Assembly (NCBI GenBank): GCA_943914405.1
Contig: CALUBX010000295.1
Coordinates: 1-5,501 of the forward strand
Origin: an uncultured Hyphomicrobiales bacterium
GTDB lineage: Bacteria; Pseudomonadota; Alphaproteobacteria; Rhizobiales; Rhizobiaceae
Reading direction: 5' to 3'
Length of the DNA: 5,501 nucleotides
Part shown: in pieces, positions 1 to 5,501 of the stretch
How the letters are laid out: each line of letters begins with the position of its first letter
Position numbering within the stretch: position 1 is the first letter of the stretch
Notes under the pieces: generated by a model
What the model saw: the letters and a program-made list of their open reading frames with translations, nothing else
What the model was told of the DNA's origin: nothing
The model's database searches: none
Translations under genes and position numbers: made by a program

Positions 1-351
1 CTCACCGTCTTCGGTGGCAATGCCGAGGACATGGCGGTCGCGGCCAATGCGGTGATCGGGGCCGGCGGCGGAATGGCCGTCGCGTCCGGCGGCTCGGTGA
101 CTGCGCTTCTGCCATTGCCGCTCTCGGGCCTGGTGTCCGAGGCGCCGCTTGCCGAGGTCGCCCAGGGATTCCGGCAGATCCGGGCGGCCATGGACGGGAT
201 AGTCGATTGGGAGCCGCCCTATCTGGTGTTCAAGGCCTGCTTCGGAGCGACGCTCGCCTGCAATCCTGGACCGCACCAGACGGATCGGGGGATTGCCGAC
301 GTATCGACGGGGCAGCTTCTCGCCTCGCCCATTCTCGCCATCGTGGAATAG
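1..351 (+). CDS. ade: Adenine deaminase, C-terminal part (5' end outside window)
   Basis: The frame is open from base 1 to a TAG at 349-351, giving the last 116 residues; the ATG at base 31 is internal. The protein would deaminate adenine to hypoxanthine and ammonia in the cytoplasm, as a metal-dependent amidohydrolase. What is visible is only the C-terminal domain: it starts LTVFGGNAEDMAVAANAVI, continues with a glycine-rich GGGMAVASGG turn and then LPLPLSGLVS. These match, from memory, the E. coli Ade stretch with a GGGL turn followed by LPLPIAGLMS. Near the end it has FKACFGATLACNPGPH and TDRGIADV, where E. coli Ade has a SLPVIPALKLTSQGLFD-type ending, so it belongs to a different subtype from the E. 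coli enzyme. The metal-binding amidohydrolase core is outside the window, so catalytic competence cannot be judged. The phosphoribosyltransferase gene follows after 9 bases, suggesting joint transcription. Confidence 0.85.
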   Translation, partial: LTVFGGNAEDMAVAANAVIGAGGGMAVASGGSVTALLPLPLSGLVSEAPLAEVAQGFRQIRAAMDGIVDWEPPYLVFKACFGATLACNPGPHQTDRGIADVSTGQLLASPILAIVE

Positions 352-356
352 GGGGT
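350..356 (+). promoter_or_regulatory. Ribosome binding site deciding the start of the phosphoribosyltransferase
   Basis: The purine run AGGGGGT overlaps the stop codon of the adenine deaminase gene and ends four bases before the ATG at 361. The in-frame GTG at 355 lies inside this run and has no ribosome binding site of its own, so the ATG is the better start. The overlap with the upstream stop suggests translational coupling. Confidence 0.5.
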
Positions 357-360
357 GGCC

Positions 361-1038
361 ATGCAGCCGCATGAGTTCTGGCAGACCATGGATCCACCCG
401 GCAGTTTCGACACGGCCGGGCCCTTCAGCCAGTTCTTTCCGGCCGTCCTGCCGGACGGACACCAGCTTCGGCTGCCGATCCGGCCGCTTGCCGACGGCGA
501 GCATGCTCTCGCTTCGCTGATCATCAACCAGGCAGGTTTCGATGTGCAGGATGCACTCAGTTCCGCGCTTGCGCCAAAGCTGGCAAGCTTCCGGCCCGAG
601 GTGATCGTCGGGCTGCCGACGCTCGGGCTCACCCTTGCTGCCAGCGTTGCCCGGCTGCTCGGGCATACCCGTTATGTGCCGCTCGGGACCTCACGCAAAT
701 TCTGGTACCAGGATACTCTGTCCGTGCCGCTTACCTCCATTACCACACCGGAACAGCAGAAGCGGCTTTATGTGGATCCGCGCATGCTGCCGCTCATTCA
801 GGGCAGGCGGGTGGCGCTGGTGGACGACGTGATCTCCAGCGGCGCATCCGTGGTCGCAGCCTTGTCGCTGATGCACTCGATTGGCGTGGAACCGGTGGTG
901 ATCGGCGCAGCCATGCTGCAATCGGAGCGCTGGCATGCCCGGCTGGACGATGTTGGCATTGAGTGGAGGTCGCGGGTCGTCGGCGTCTTCTCTACGCCGA
1001 TGCTGCGCCGGGCCGGCGAGGGAGAATGGGGTCTCTAA
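361..1038 (+). CDS. Type I phosphoribosyltransferase, probably purine salvage
   Basis: Protein of 225 residues from the ATG at 361; an in-frame GTG at 355 would add only two residues. The diagnostic feature is the PRPP-binding motif VALVDDVISSGAS at residues 151-163: a hydrophobic strand, the acidic pair D155/D156, then the S/T-G loop that holds the 5-phosphate. Before it, VIVGLPTLGLTLAASVA (about 81-97) fits the strand and pyrophosphate loop of the same fold, and TSRKFWYQD (110-118) fits the flexible region that carries a basic residue in adenine- and orotate-type enzymes. The expected reaction is base plus PRPP to nucleotide plus pyrophosphate in the cytoplasm. The base cannot be read from the motif. 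The adjacent adenine deaminase suggests a purine, with its product hypoxanthine an obvious candidate; this is inference. An unusual feature is the roughly 75-residue N-terminal segment before the first fold strand. Confidence 0.85.
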   Translation: MQPHEFWQTMDPPGSFDTAGPFSQFFPAVLPDGHQLRLPIRPLADGEHALASLIINQAGFDVQDALSSALAPKLASFRPEVIVGLPTLGLTLAASVARLLGHTRYVPLGTSRKFWYQDTLSVPLTSITTPEQQKRLYVDPRMLPLIQGRRVALVDDVISSGASVVAALSLMHSIGVEPVVIGAAMLQSERWHARLDDVGIEWRSRVVGVFSTPMLRRAGEGEWGL

Positions 1039-1113
1039 TGCCGATTTTGCCTTGCGAACATGCACCTCCTGATTAGGATCGCTGCTTCTCTCACCTCACC
1101 TTCATCACATTGG

Positions 1114-1123
1114 GAATGCATTC
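1114..1123. repeat. Perfect 10-base palindrome abutting the dipeptidase start codon
   Basis: GAATGCATTC reads the same on both strands and ends exactly before the ATG at 1124. The weak ribosome binding site of the gene (GGGAA, 1112-1116) overlaps its left half, so a protein bound here, or pairing of the two halves, would cover the translation start. It is short and may be chance. The rest of the 85-base gap (1039-1123) shows no convincing -35/-10 pair and no terminator; its right part is pyrimidine-rich. Confidence 0.3.
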
Positions 1124-2185
1124 ATGGAACTGGTGTTCGACGGCCATAACGACGTGCTCTTGAGGCTCTGGCGGACCAAGGTCTCCGGCGGCGATCCGGT
1201 CGCGGAGTTCATGAGCGGCACACCGAACGGCCATATCGACGGCCCGCGCGCCAAAACAGGCGGCCTCGCCGGCGGCCTCTGCGCCATCTACATTCCTTCG
1301 GGCGACCTGGTGCTGAAGGAGCCGGATGCGCGCGGACATTACGAAACACCGCTTGCGGCGCCGCTCGACTATCAGCCCTCGCTCGACATCGCGCTCGAAA
1401 AGGCGGCCATCGCGCTGAAACTCGATCAGGCGGGCGCCTGGCGCCTGTGCCGCTCGGTTGCGGAGATCCGCCAGGCGATGGATGACGATATCTTCGCGGC
1501 CGTCATGCATATGGAGGGATGCGAGGCGATCGACTCGGACCTCGACAATCTCGACGTGTTCTACGCCGCCGGGTTGCGGTCTCTCGGTCCGGTCTGGAGC
1601 CGGCACAACATCTTCGGCCACGGCGTGCCCTTCGCCTACCCAATGACGACGGATACCGGCCCGGGCCTGACCGAACTCGGTTTCGAGCTGGTGAAGGCCT
1701 GCAACCGGCTCGGCATCCTGATCGACCTGGCGCATATCACCGAGAAAGGTTTCTGGGATGTCGCCAAGACCTCCGACCAGCCGCTGATCGCCAGCCACTC
1801 CAACGCCCACGCCCTGACGCCGGTGGCGCGCAACCTGACAGACCGGCAGATGGACGCCATCAAGGAGAGTGGCGGGCTGGTCGGCCTCAACTATGCGGTG
1901 ACGATGCTGCGAGCGGACGGACGTGACGATTCCGCCACGCCGCTGTCGGACATGATCCGCCACATCAACTACATGGTGGAGCGGATGGGGATCGATCACG
2001 TGGCGCTCGGTTCCGACTTCGACGGAGCGACAATTCCACAGGAAATTCAAGATGCAGCCGGAAATCAGAATCTGGTTGCAGCCCTCAAAACTGAGGGATA
2101 CGCTGCCGATGATCTGGCCAAGCTTTGCCGGGAAAACTGGCTGAGAGTGCTCAGCCAGTCCTGGCACGAGACACCAGTACAATAA
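1124..2185 (+). CDS. Membrane dipeptidase (renal dipeptidase type, peptidase family M19)
   Basis: A 353-residue protein of normal family length, probably a cytoplasmic dizinc enzyme that hydrolyses dipeptides, including some with a D-residue at the second position. The metal and substrate ligands of the family are all in order: H8 and D10 in FDGHND, bridging E131 in MHMEG, H204 in DLAHI, H225 in SHSNAHA, R236 in ARN and D298 in GSDFDG. Spacing is almost the same as remembered for human renal dipeptidase (E125, H198, H219, R230, D288). There is no signal peptide or membrane segment, unlike the GPI-anchored animal enzyme. The C-terminal motif is RENWLRVL, where the family usually has a glycine before the Asn. 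The ATG at 1124 places the DGHND motif at the usual distance from the N-terminus. The gene ends in tandem stops TAATAA (2183-2188). The importer genes begin 42 bases later, suggesting that it processes imported peptides. Its last 150 bases are less GC-rich than the rest and hold a strong hairpin. Confidence 0.93.
   Translation: MELVFDGHNDVLLRLWRTKVSGGDPVAEFMSGTPNGHIDGPRAKTGGLAGGLCAIYIPSGDLVLKEPDARGHYETPLAAPLDYQPSLDIALEKAAIALKLDQAGAWRLCRSVAEIRQAMDDDIFAAVMHMEGCEAIDSDLDNLDVFYAAGLRSLGPVWSRHNIFGHGVPFAYPMTTDTGPGLTELGFELVKACNRLGILIDLAHITEKGFWDVAKTSDQPLIASHSNAHALTPVARNLTDRQMDAIKESGGLVGLNYAVTMLRADGRDDSATPLSDMIRHINYMVERMGIDHVALGSDFDGATIPQEIQDAAGNQNLVAALKTEGYAADDLAKLCRENWLRVLSQSWHETPVQ
2136..2159 (+). 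repeat. Perfect hairpin inside the 3' end of the dipeptidase gene
   Basis: ACTGGCTGAG (2136-2145) and CTCAGCCAGT (2150-2159) are exact reverse complements with a four-base loop AGTG. The hairpin lies in the coding sequence, ending 23 bases before the stop codon and 68 bases before the binding protein start. No T-run follows, so it is not a standard intrinsic terminator. It could shape mRNA stability or processing between the dipeptidase and the binding protein, or be a by-product of the encoded residues NWLRVLSQS. Confidence 0.6.
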
Positions 2186-2213
2186 TAAACGAACACCAGA
2201 GTAGAACGAAAAG

Positions 2214-2220
2214 ACAGGGG
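2214..2220 (+). promoter_or_regulatory. Ribosome binding site of the substrate-binding protein gene
   Basis: ACAGGGG ends seven bases before the ATG at 2228, a good distance. The gap 2186-2227 is otherwise A-rich and shows no clear promoter or terminator, so co-transcription with the dipeptidase is plausible. Confidence 0.55.
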
Positions 2221-2227
2221 AACTCAC

Positions 2228-3871
2228 ATGATCCATTCGCTCAACAAGAGCCTCCGCGTGCTGTCCACCAGTGCTGCGCTCGGGCTGCTGCTCGCGGCCG
2301 CTCCGCAGGCCTTTGCGGCGACGCCGGCCGATACGCTCGTCGAGGGCTTTGCGATCGATGACATCATCACGCTTGATCCGGGCGAAGCCTTCGAGCTTTC
2401 CACTGCCGAAGTGACGGCCAACAGCTACAGCAAGCTGGTCATGCTCGACCCGAACGACACGTCAAAGGTCGTGGGCGACGTTGCCGACAGCTGGACGATT
2501 TCCGATGACGGCCTGACCTATACGTTCAAGCTGAAGTCCGGCCTGAAGTTCGCCTCCGGCAATCCTATCACCGCGGAAGATGTCGCCTTTTCCTTCGAGC
2601 GGGCGGTCAAGCTCGACAAGTCACCTGCCTTCCTGATCAACCAGTTCGGCATCAAGGGTGACAATGTTGCCGACAAGGCGAAGGCCACGGACGACTCGAC
2701 CTTCGTCTTCACGGTGGACAAGCCCTATGCACCCAGCTTCGTTCTGAACGTTCTCACCGCCACGGTCGCATCCATCGTCGACAAGAAGGTCGTCATGGAA
2801 CACGCCAAGAAAGTGACGCCGAGCGCCGACTACAAATACGAAACCGATTTCGGCAACGACTGGATGAAGACCGGCTATGCCGGCTCCGGCGCCTACAAGG
2901 TTCTGACCTGGCGGGCCAATGAAGCCGTCGTCATGGAAGCCAATCCGAACTATTACGGCGAAAAGCCGAAGCTGAAGCGCGTCATCTACCGTCACATGAA
3001 GGAAAGCTCCGGGCAGCGCCTGGCGCTTGAGAACGGCGACATCGACGTTGCCCGTAACCTCGATCCGGGCGACATGGACGCGGTTGCCAAGAAGAACGGC
3101 ATTTCGCTAATTTCGGCGCCGAAGGGTACCGTTTATTTCTTCAGCCTCAACCAGAAGAACCCGAACCTGGCCAAGCCGGAAGTCGCGGAAGCAATGAAGT
3201 ATCTCGTCGATTACGACGCGATCGGCGCGACGCTCATCAAGGGCATTGGTGAGATCCACCAGACGTTCCTGCCGAAGGGACAGCTGGGCGCCATCGACGA
3301 CAAGCCCTACAAGCTGGATATCGCCAAGGCCAAGGAACTGCTCGCCAAGGCCGGTCTAAAGGACGGCTTCACCGTGACCATGGACGTGCGCAACACGCAG
3401 CCCGTCACCGGGATTGCCGAAAGCGTGCAGCAGACGCTGGCCCAGGCCGGCATCAAGATGGAAATCATCCCCGGCGACGGCAAGCAGACGCTGACCAAGT
3501 TCCGTGCCCGCACGCACGACATGTATATCGGCCAGTGGGGTTCGGACTATTTCGACCCGAACTCCAACGCCGAGACCTTTGCCATCAACTACGACAATTC
3601 CGACGCCGGCACCAACAAGACGCTCGCCTGGCGCAATGCCTGGGACGTGCCGAAGGACTATACCGACGAGGCAAAGAACGCGCTGCTCGAAAAGGATGCC
3701 GCAAAACGCGCTGCCATGTATGAGGACCTGCAGAAGAAGCTTTTGACCAACAGCCCCTTCGTGTTCCTGTATCAGCAGATCGAAGTCGGCGCCTATACGT
3801 CGAAGGTCAAGAACTACAAGCTCGGCCCGAGCTTCGACACCAACTTCGTCAACACGGTCTCGAAGGAATAG
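2228..3871 (+). CDS. ABC importer substrate-binding protein, family 5 (peptide/opine/nickel class)
   Basis: A 547-residue secreted protein that captures substrate in the periplasm for the permeases downstream. Residues 1-30 form a signal peptide: basic start with K8 and R10, hydrophobic core ALGLLLAAA, likely cut after QAFA at residue 30. There is no lipobox cysteine, and no cysteine anywhere in the protein, so it is soluble rather than lipid-anchored. Family 5 signatures follow: DDIITLDPGEAFE (44-56), the block VADSWTISDDGLTYTFKLK (85-103) and ITAEDVAFSFERAV (114-127), GSGAYKVLTW (219-228) and NPNYYGEKP (239-247). WGSDYFDPNSNAETF (437-451) aligns with the E. coli DppA region holding the aspartate that binds the peptide amino group; D440 would be that residue, judged from memory. 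This supports a DppA-like binding mode, but family 5 members also bind opines, sugars, nickel chelates and other ligands, so the substrate stays open. The dipeptidase upstream favours short peptides. Confidence 0.92.
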   Translation: MIHSLNKSLRVLSTSAALGLLLAAAPQAFAATPADTLVEGFAIDDIITLDPGEAFELSTAEVTANSYSKLVMLDPNDTSKVVGDVADSWTISDDGLTYTFKLKSGLKFASGNPITAEDVAFSFERAVKLDKSPAFLINQFGIKGDNVADKAKATDDSTFVFTVDKPYAPSFVLNVLTATVASIVDKKVVMEHAKKVTPSADYKYETDFGNDWMKTGYAGSGAYKVLTWRANEAVVMEANPNYYGEKPKLKRVIYRHMKESSGQRLALENGDIDVARNLDPGDMDAVAKKNGISLISAPKGTVYFFSLNQKNPNLAKPEVAEAMKYLVDYDAIGATLIKGIGEIHQTFLPKGQLGAIDDKPYKLDIAKAKELLAKAGLKDGFTVTMDVRNTQPVTGIAESVQQTLAQAGIKMEIIPGDGKQTLTKFRARTHDMYIGQWGSDYFDPNSNAETFAINYDNSDAGTNKTLAWRNAWDVPKDYTDEAKNALLEKDAAKRAAMYEDLQKKLLTNSPFVFLYQQIEVGAYTSKVKNYKLGPSFDTNFVNTVSKE

Positions 3872-3906
3872 TCTGCAGGCGTCGGCAGAATCCTTGCCGC
3901 CTGGCA

Positions 3907-3933
3907 AGATCCTCGGGCTTGTCCCGAGGATCT
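3907..3933. repeat. Hairpin 1 of the intergenic repeat
   Basis: AGATCCTCGGG (3907-3917) pairs perfectly with CCCGAGGATCT (3923-3933) around the loop CTTGT, an 11-base stem. It starts 36 bases after the binding protein stop codon. The bases after it (ATTCTGG) contain no T-run, so it is not a canonical intrinsic terminator, though it could block 3' exonucleases and protect the upstream mRNA. Confidence 0.8.
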
Positions 3934-3964
3934 ATTCTGGTTCCAGGCTGTTGATCCGTTGTGG

Positions 3965-3987
3965 ATGCTCGGAACAGGTCCGAGCAT
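3965..3987. repeat. Hairpin 2 of the intergenic repeat
   Basis: ATGCTCGGA (3965-3973) pairs perfectly with TCCGAGCAT (3979-3987) around the loop ACAGG. It is followed by GACGACGAAAGAG, again with no T-run. It lies 48 bases before the permease start and leaves the permease ribosome binding site free. Confidence 0.8.
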
Positions 3988-4023
3988 GACGACGAAAGAG
4001 CGCAGCCCCTTCTCAATCCTCTC

Positions 4024-4030
4024 AAGGAGA
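4024..4030 (+). promoter_or_regulatory. Strong ribosome binding site that fixes a TTG start
   Basis: AAGGAGA is close to the ideal anti-16S complement and ends five bases before the TTG at 4036. This decides the permease start: the upstream in-frame GTG at 3961 lies at the edge of the palindromic repeat and has no such site, and the ATG at 4099 is preceded by pyrimidine-rich sequence. Confidence 0.75.
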
Positions 4031-4035
4031 ATTCC

Positions 4036-5103
4036 TTGACCCTGACCGACACTTCAGTGGCGACACGGCGCAACCGACGTCGTGCTTCGTCTTCTGCAAT
4101 GGCGGTGCTGCGGTTCCTGATCACCGCGGCCACCACATTTCTCGGTCTTCTGGCCGTCACCTTCTTCATCGGCCGCGTCGTGCCCATCGATCCCGCGCTT
4201 GCGATCGTGGGCGACCGGGCGCCGTCGCATGTGGTGGAGCGGGTGCGCGAAGAGCTAGGCCTGAACCTGCCCCTCTATCAGCAGTTCTGGATCTATCTCA
4301 AACAGGCGGTGACGGGCGATTTCGGTACCTCCGTGCTGACCACCAACCCGGTCATGACCGACATTGCGCGGGTGTTTCCCGCCACCATCGAGCTTGCGAC
4401 GGTCGGCACGCTGATCGGCGCCCTGATCGGTGTTCCCCTCGGTGTACTCGCGGCCGTGAAACGAGGTTCGATCGCCGACCAGGTGGTGCGGGTGATCGGA
4501 TTGATCGGCTATTCCGTTCCGATCTTCTGGCTTGGCCTCCTGGCACTCGTGCTCTTCTATGCGCGGCTCAACTGGGTTGCTTATCCCGGCCGCATCGACA
4601 TCGTCTATGAATACACGTTCACGCCCATCACCGGCTTCTTTCTTCTGGATGCGGTCTGGCAGGGACAGTGGGATGTGGCCTGGGATCTGTTCCGGCACAT
4701 CATCCTGCCCGGCGCGCTGCTGGGCTATTTCTCGCTCGCTTATATCAGCCGCATGACCCGCTCCTTCATGTTGAACGAGCTGAGCCAGGAATATGTGGTG
4801 GCGGCGCGGGCCAAGGGGTTGTCGGAAACGCGGATCATCTGGTTCCACGCTCTGCGGAATGCCGCCGTGCCGCTGGTGACGGTGATCGCGCTGTCCTATG
4901 CGGGGCTGCTGGAAGGCTCGGTGCTGACCGAAACCATCTTCTCCTGGCCGGGGCTGGGCCTCTACATCACCAATTCGCTGCAGAATGCGGATATGAACGC
5001 CGTGCTGGGCGGCACGATTGCCATCGGCGTCGTGTTCGTCAGCATCAATCTCTTTTCCGATCTCCTTTATCGGACCCTGGATCCGAGGACGCGAAACCGA
5101 TGA
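4036..5103 (+). CDS. ABC importer permease, DppB type
   Basis: An inner membrane subunit of 355 residues that forms half of the transport channel. Read from TTG at 4036, the protein begins with a 24-residue arm rich in arginine (RRNRRR at 11-16), then about six hydrophobic segments: roughly 26-48, 114-142, 152-175, 220-238, 277-296 and 322-345. The family pattern is clear: a large periplasmic loop after segment 1 with REELGLNLPLYQQF (71-84) and GDFGTSV (94-100), then FPATIELA (114-121). The cytoplasmic loop EYVVAARAKGLSETRI (252-267) is the EAA motif that contacts the ATPase. SWPGLG (303-308) is also typical. Most DppB proteins start almost directly with segment 1, so the basic arm is longer than usual. 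Its stop overlaps the start of the next permease as ATGA, showing translational coupling. A repeat-filled gap separates it from the binding protein, so it may be expressed less than the latter. Confidence 0.92.
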   Translation: MTLTDTSVATRRNRRRASSSAMAVLRFLITAATTFLGLLAVTFFIGRVVPIDPALAIVGDRAPSHVVERVREELGLNLPLYQQFWIYLKQAVTGDFGTSVLTTNPVMTDIARVFPATIELATVGTLIGALIGVPLGVLAAVKRGSIADQVVRVIGLIGYSVPIFWLGLLALVLFYARLNWVAYPGRIDIVYEYTFTPITGFFLLDAVWQGQWDVAWDLFRHIILPGALLGYFSLAYISRMTRSFMLNELSQEYVVAARAKGLSETRIIWFHALRNAAVPLVTVIALSYAGLLEGSVLTETIFSWPGLGLYITNSLQNADMNAVLGGTIAIGVVFVSINLFSDLLYRTLDPRTRNR

Positions 5104-5501
5104 GTGCGGTCGAACCCCTGAAGCCCTATAGCCGCGAATGGCTGCTTTCCGACCGACCGGCCTCGCGCCGACAGGCTCGGCTCGGGCGCGCCTATGTGAT
5201 CTGGCGGCGCTTCGCGGAGAACCGCCTCGCCCTGCTCGGTCTGGGGATCATCCTTGCCCTTCTCGTCGTCGCAGCTCTCGCCGACGTGCTGGCGCCGCAC
5301 AACCCGGTGCAAGGCAACCTGATGAATGCGCGGCTTCTGCCGCCGGGCTCATCCGGTTACCTGCTCGGCACCGACGACCAGGGACGAGACATTCTGTCTC
5401 GCCTCATCTACGGCTCGCGGCTGACGCTGATGGTCGTGGTTCTGGTGGCGGTCATAGCCGCACCGATCGGGCTGATCGTCGGGACGGTTTCCGGTTATGC
5501 C
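5100..5501 (+). CDS. ABC importer permease, DppC type (3' end outside window)
   Basis: The first 134 codons are visible; the frame is open to the window edge. It is the partner of the preceding permease in the membrane channel. The ATG at 5100 overlaps the upstream TGA by four bases, and GAGGA at 5085-5089 gives a somewhat distant ribosome binding site. Residues 1-40 form a cytoplasmic N-terminus (including the RRFAENRLALLGL entry typical of DppC/OppC), the first membrane segment is about 43-64, and the hallmark periplasmic stretch LLGTDDQGRDILSRLIYG is at 88-105. A second hydrophobic segment starts near 108. The EAA loop and the remaining membrane segments lie beyond the edge, as presumably do the ATPase genes. 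Substrate range cannot be judged from this subunit. Confidence 0.92.
   Translation, partial: MSAVEPLKPYSREWLLSDRPASRRQARLGRAYVIWRRFAENRLALLGLGIILALLVVAALADVLAPHNPVQGNLMNARLLPPGSSGYLLGTDDQGRDILSRLIYGSRLTLMVVVLVAVIAAPIGLIVGTVSGYA

Larger units (their letters stand above)
3899..3990. repeat. Mosaic palindromic intergenic repeat (two hairpins)
   Basis: This fills most of the 164-base gap 3872-4035 between binding protein and permease. It contains two separate perfect hairpins, described individually, joined by about 31 bases. The first is enclosed by a further pair of complementary arms, GCCTGG (3899-3904) and CCAGGC (3943-3948); CTGGTTCCAG (3937-3946) could form a small competing hairpin. The pattern CCTCGGG-loop-CCCGAGGATC followed later by GCATGACGACGAAAG resembles palindromic elements scattered between genes in Rhizobiaceae, such as the Rhizobium intergenic mosaic elements (RIME). 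The assignment rests on memory and on the two-palindrome layout; a second copy is not present in this window. Confidence 0.6.

Noticed and set aside
219..632. Minus-strand open frame across the adenine deaminase and phosphoribosyltransferase junction
   Set aside because: It is antisense to two well supported genes and its protein is low-complexity, rich in Ser and Arg, with no domain.
1038..1076. Tiny open frame overlapping the phosphoribosyltransferase stop (TAATG), 12 codons
   Set aside because: It encodes MPILPCEHAPPD with no clear ribosome binding site and no recognised leader-peptide features such as a codon run; the overlap can arise by chance.
1039..1123. Sigma-70 type promoter upstream of the dipeptidase
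   Set aside because: TTGCCT and TTGCGA can serve as weak -35 boxes, but no matching -10 box lies at a suitable distance; not good enough to call.
1091..2236. Long minus-strand open frame of 381 codons opposite the dipeptidase gene
   Set aside because: It is fully antisense to a gene with complete M19 catalytic residues; its translation is rich in R, H, V and A with no recognisable domain, as expected for a shadow frame in GC-rich DNA.
3907..3940. Intrinsic terminator after the binding protein gene
   Set aside because: The stem is strong but no T-run follows, and the permease genes of the same importer lie directly downstream, so full termination is unlikely.
3961..4035. GTG start at 3961 for the first permease
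   Set aside because: It falls at the edge of hairpin 2, has no ribosome binding site, and would add charged residues encoded by the repeat; TTG 4036 has a near-ideal site.
3849..4187. Minus-strand open frame of 112 codons over the intergenic repeat
   Set aside because: It spans the palindromic element and the antisense of the permease start, with no domain and no support for translation.
1..5501. CRISPR array, tRNA, rRNA, insertion sequence or defence gene
   Set aside because: No spaced direct repeats, no cloverleaf-like sequence, no transposase motifs and no immune-type domains were seen on either strand.

Overview
The base composition (GC-rich throughout), the codon usage and the style of the intergenic palindromes point to an alphaproteobacterium, most likely a member of the Rhizobiaceae (Rhizobium, Agrobacterium, Ensifer or a relative). 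This is inferred from general features and remembered family sequences, because no search could be run. All supported genes lie on the + strand and look like one operon or two closely linked transcription units.

Layout: (1) the C-terminal end of an adenine deaminase, cut by the left window edge (1-351); (2) a type I phosphoribosyltransferase 9 bases downstream (361-1038); (3) an 85-base gap, then a metal-dependent membrane dipeptidase of peptidase family M19 (1124-2185); (4) a 42-base gap, then a secreted family 5 substrate-binding protein of the peptide/opine/nickel class (2228-3871); (5) a 164-base gap with two perfect hairpins that look like a dispersed palindromic repeat (about 3899-3990); (6) a DppB-type permease read from a TTG start (4036-5103); (7) a DppC-type permease that overlaps it by four bases (ATGA) and is cut by the right edge (5100-5501). 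The matching ATPase subunit or subunits are expected just beyond the right edge.

How the genes may work together: the binding protein and the two permeases form the outer part of an ABC importer for peptides or similar small molecules. The dipeptidase could cleave the imported product in the cytoplasm. The adenine deaminase and phosphoribosyltransferase would then belong to purine salvage (adenine to hypoxanthine, then a base to a nucleotide). That a purine salvage pair sits beside a dipeptidase and a peptide-type importer is the most interesting point. It could mean the substrate is a peptide-like compound carrying a purine, or simply that nitrogen scavenging genes are clustered; the sequence cannot decide.

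Most of the window is conventional metabolic and transport sequence. I found no CRISPR array, RNA gene, insertion sequence, phage gene or defence gene. The points worth a second look are the gene combination, the mosaic palindrome between binding protein and permease, a perfect hairpin inside the 3' end of the dipeptidase gene, and a local composition shift in the same 3' end.
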